This document shows positions 62,439 through 64,000 of a DNA stretch of 64,000 bases, piece after piece. The first letter of the stretch is position 1, and every line of letters begins with the position of its first letter. The notes beneath the pieces were generated by a model. It was not told where the DNA came from. It saw only the letters and a program-made list of their open reading frames with translations, and searched no databases. This stretch comes from Apostichopus japonicus (lineage: Eukaryota > Echinodermata > Holothuroidea > Aspidochirotida > Stichopodidae), in the NCBI RefSeq assembly GCF_037975245.1, contig NC_092575.1:3535001-3599000 (forward strand), read 5' to 3'. Both the position numbers and the translations under genes were made by a program.

Positions 62439-62471
<33 letters not shown>

Positions 62472-63147
62472 TAACCTACAAAATACATGCTAAATGGCTC
62501 AGAGTTGGTCACAGAGCAAGCATTTTACAAACACCACCCCTTGCTACATTTCGCCTCACCGAGACAACTATTCATTCTCTATTTTAATTAAAAATCATTG
62601 ATCTTTGGGAAGGGACCGTCAAGGAAAACGCATCTTTCTTAGTTGTATTTTAGTATTTTTTAAGAATATGTTAGGCAAATTCTGACGACCTTTAATCGGC
62701 TTGCTCGGAATATCATTTTTTATCATTTTTTTTTACTTTTAGTCCATATCTACATGATATTTTATTTACAGGGTGGTTGTTATAGACGAGGGGCATAGTA
62801 AAAAACATTTCAACAAGCTTTTTCAAGGTTCACAAGACGAATAGAAGTTTAAAGGAAAATATGTCTACGGCGTCTTATAATGCCAACTACGCATGCGCAG
62901 AGTCATAGAGTAGTCAATTGTAACATGAAAGGAATATTTTGTGAGTTAAGAGTTTAATGCTCCTTTTTTAAAGGAAAAAATGGAGTAAATAATATGAGGA
63001 CTTTTACTGAAAGATTAAGGTGTGAGGATTGAGATGGGTTGGGGGGGGGGGGACGAGATGAATTAAGTAGAAGTTTCAAGTTACCTTCCAGTACTATATC
63101 CCGCCGCTTTCCAATTGATCTCAATATAGTTTACACACACATCCAGA
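57022..63147 (-). CDS. extracellular protein with two DUF4430 (transcobalamin-like) domains, 3' part of gene
   Basis: Six exons (63085-63147, 62003-62127, 59467-59550, 58836-59037, 58159-58268, 57022-57284) join in phase to about 282 residues plus stop. Two copies of one fold follow each other. Repeat 1 has LGFVMQSINGKWA, IIDWLLFDV and VFMEDRKSYSWVYT. Repeat 2 has LYLSVQFWSDVW, NYQIYDINDL, GVYFWKAEI and LVPLEDGQHVIWRF. The pattern (G/N)xx(I/V)xSING, an aromatic WxF strand and a D(G/R)xxxxWxF end is that of DUF4430, the C-terminal domain of vitamin B12 carriers such as transcobalamin and of many uncharacterised animal secreted proteins. After a Thr/Ser/Asn-rich stalk the protein ends LLPWLVMSCLGFLLSL with no cytoplasmic residues, as in GPI-anchor signals. 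The N-terminal exons, including any signal peptide, are not identified. ATTAAA on the minus strand at 56983-56978 could end the transcript. Confidence 0.72.
58159..58268 (-). CDS. DUF4430 gene, repeat 2 core exon
   Basis: It encodes YQKYDNYQIYDINDLHSNGV then YFWKAEIADSN. Acceptor TCACAG, donor GTAAGA. Confidence 0.78.
58836..59037 (-). CDS. DUF4430 gene, start of repeat 2
   Basis: It encodes a Gly/Ser linker GGCGSGSRSNYIRPSS, then TMLYLSVQFWSDVWPLCKIP and SRVNLNDLMLEAKRQY. Acceptor TGACAG, donor GTGAGT. Confidence 0.78.
59467..59550 (-). CDS. DUF4430 gene, end of repeat 1
   Basis: It encodes ITEVFMEDRKSYSWVYTRSS then NNMDTYT. It aligns with TLYLVPLEDGQHVIWRF of repeat 2. Acceptor TTATAG, donor GTATAA. 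Confidence 0.75.
60696..60902. mobile_element. MITE, 207 bp, inside an intron of the DUF4430 gene
   Basis: Perfect 12-bp inverted termini CCAGTTGGGACA and TGTCCCAACTGG enclose non-coding sequence with GATATTCATACTG and CACTACGGGTGCTCTGAGG. A diverged relative lies at 55856-56015. The superfamily cannot be set without a clear target duplication. Confidence 0.65.
61683..61918. repeat. (GGAT)n/(TGAA)n tetranucleotide array
   Basis: About 235 bp of GGATGGAT, GGTTGGAT and GAATGAAT units. It gives a Pro/Ser/His-rich open frame on the minus strand that runs into the exon at 62003 but is intronic. Confidence 0.95.
62003..62127 (-). CDS. DUF4430 gene, repeat 1 core exon
   Basis: It encodes FSARSDDQLGFVMQSINGKW and continues to TGNQITK. 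Acceptor TTGCAG, donor GTGAGT. The strand-turn motif QSING is the family's most typical feature. Confidence 0.75.
62438..62473. repeat. (TA)n microsatellite
   Basis: Pure TA run of about 30 bp in an intron of the DUF4430 gene. A similar one lies at 62202-62221. Confidence 0.9.
63085..63147 (-). CDS. DUF4430 gene, most upstream well-phased exon
   Basis: It encodes LDVCVNYIEINWKAAGYSTG, ending with AG that combines with the next exon's T. Acceptor ACATAG is the only in-frame choice, since stops close the frame upstream. Donor GTAACT. Confidence 0.55.
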
Positions 63148-63698
63148 CTATGTAAGACACCCAACCACGATCAGCTAGGTTAAATATATGTTATTATGTA
63201 TATATATATTAGTAGCCTATGTGTAATAAATATATAAGAACCTAAGCTTGCTAATCGTGTATAGTTTCATATATAGCCTATATGAAAACTGACACGTACG
63301 TTATAATTACTGTAACGATAGTCAAAATCTTTGCGGTTACAATATATAATATGTCGATGACAGATCCCTCGTGTACAAACATATGTCTGGCTTTAATGAA
63401 TGAAGTGTGTTAGGCTGGCTGGCTGTCTTGCTTATCTATAGAGACTGACCGAAGATGCAAGACGAATTGAATGGAAAAACACATGGGGGATGTAGAACGG
63501 AAAAATATGGATATCAAACATCCGGAGAAGAGATTTAACTCGACATATTCGATGACGGTAACAATATAGTCATAATTCCATTGGGTATTTGTAGATTATA
63601 ATTAGTTTTCCTTTACCGTTCGTTGATGGGCTGTATCTATAAGTATACTATCTTCTAAGCGTTGGTTTTGCCTTTATTATTCATGATATGACCCATAC

Positions 63699-63770
63699 CT
63701 GTGCCGACAGGAACGTAATTACCCTCACCGTATATTATTTCCAGTTTCTTAACTTGAGTTTGCCTATCGT
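63699..63770 (-). CDS. possible further upstream exon of the DUF4430 gene
   Basis: After ACGCAG an open segment encodes DRQTQVKKLEIIYGEGNYVP then VGT, ending at donor GTATGG. It resembles the first strand of a DUF4430 fold that should precede LDVCVNYIEI. However it ends in phase 1 while the exon at 63147 needs phase 2, so a small exon is missing between them or one border is wrong. Confidence 0.35.
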
Positions 63771-64000
63771 CTGCGTCAACTATTCAATCAACAAGAACGG
63801 CCGGTTTTGAAAATGAGTTAAGCGATCCGAACCGCCTACTGAACCATGGATAATTGCGAAATTACAAGTGTTTTCGAAACCGCCTACCACGGACTACTGC
63901 ATACGACAATAAGACCTGAGTTTGGGCCTATACATTTGATCGCCTATACATGTCAGATAGTGGAGTCGTCATACTTGCTTATATGCAAGCACGACGAGAG

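Overview
The window is nuclear DNA of an intron-rich animal. It is AT-rich, with spliceosomal GT-AG introns of about 0.1-2.5 kb, tRNA-derived SINEs, MITE-like elements, many tandem repeats and frequent long G or C homopolymers. Gene content and repeat style suggest an invertebrate deuterostome, perhaps an echinoderm. That placement is an inference, since no taxon-specific marker was identified.

Layout. (1) 1-3396: mostly non-coding. One short coiled-coil terminal exon on + (636-743) resembles the tail of BAP29/BAP31 proteins. (2) 3397-9160, minus strand: nine exons of MRPL44, the mitochondrial large-ribosomal-subunit protein with RNase III-like and dsRNA-binding folds. All exon phases fit except for one missing base in a homopolymer in exon 2. 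(3) 9161-9431: a 271-bp head-to-head intergenic segment, a likely bidirectional promoter. (4) 9432-47045, plus strand: a complete gene for phosphatidylinositol 4-kinase alpha (PI4KA), rebuilt here as 39 coding exons. They total 6174 nt (2057 residues plus stop), with every junction in phase and all kinase motifs present. (5) 47046-57021: 3' UTR, then about 9.5 kb of intergenic DNA with MITEs, a 51-bp tandem array and a long (TA)n tract. (6) 57022-63147 (possibly to 63770), minus strand: the 3' part of a gene for an extracellular protein. It has two DUF4430 (transcobalamin-like) repeats and a C-terminal hydrophobic tail of GPI-anchor type.

The PI4KA introns hold most of the unusual structure. 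Intron 12 carries a 1.85-kb TTAA-flanked element with a THAP-domain remnant (Kolobok-like). Introns 14 and 20 carry two antisense SINEs that share a core. Intron 9 has a 161-bp array and intron 38 a ~1.8-kb 28-bp minisatellite. At three exons (10, 13, 23) the exon end or donor-site region is tandemly copied into the following intron, giving extra splice-donor-like sites.

The three recognisable genes do not form a pathway. MRPL44 acts in mitochondrial translation. PI4KA makes PI4P at the plasma membrane. The DUF4430 protein is probably secreted or surface-anchored. I found no convincing new multi-gene system. The most noteworthy items are the duplicated splice donors, the THAP/TTAA element, the MRPL44 frameshift and the tandem-DUF4430 gene.
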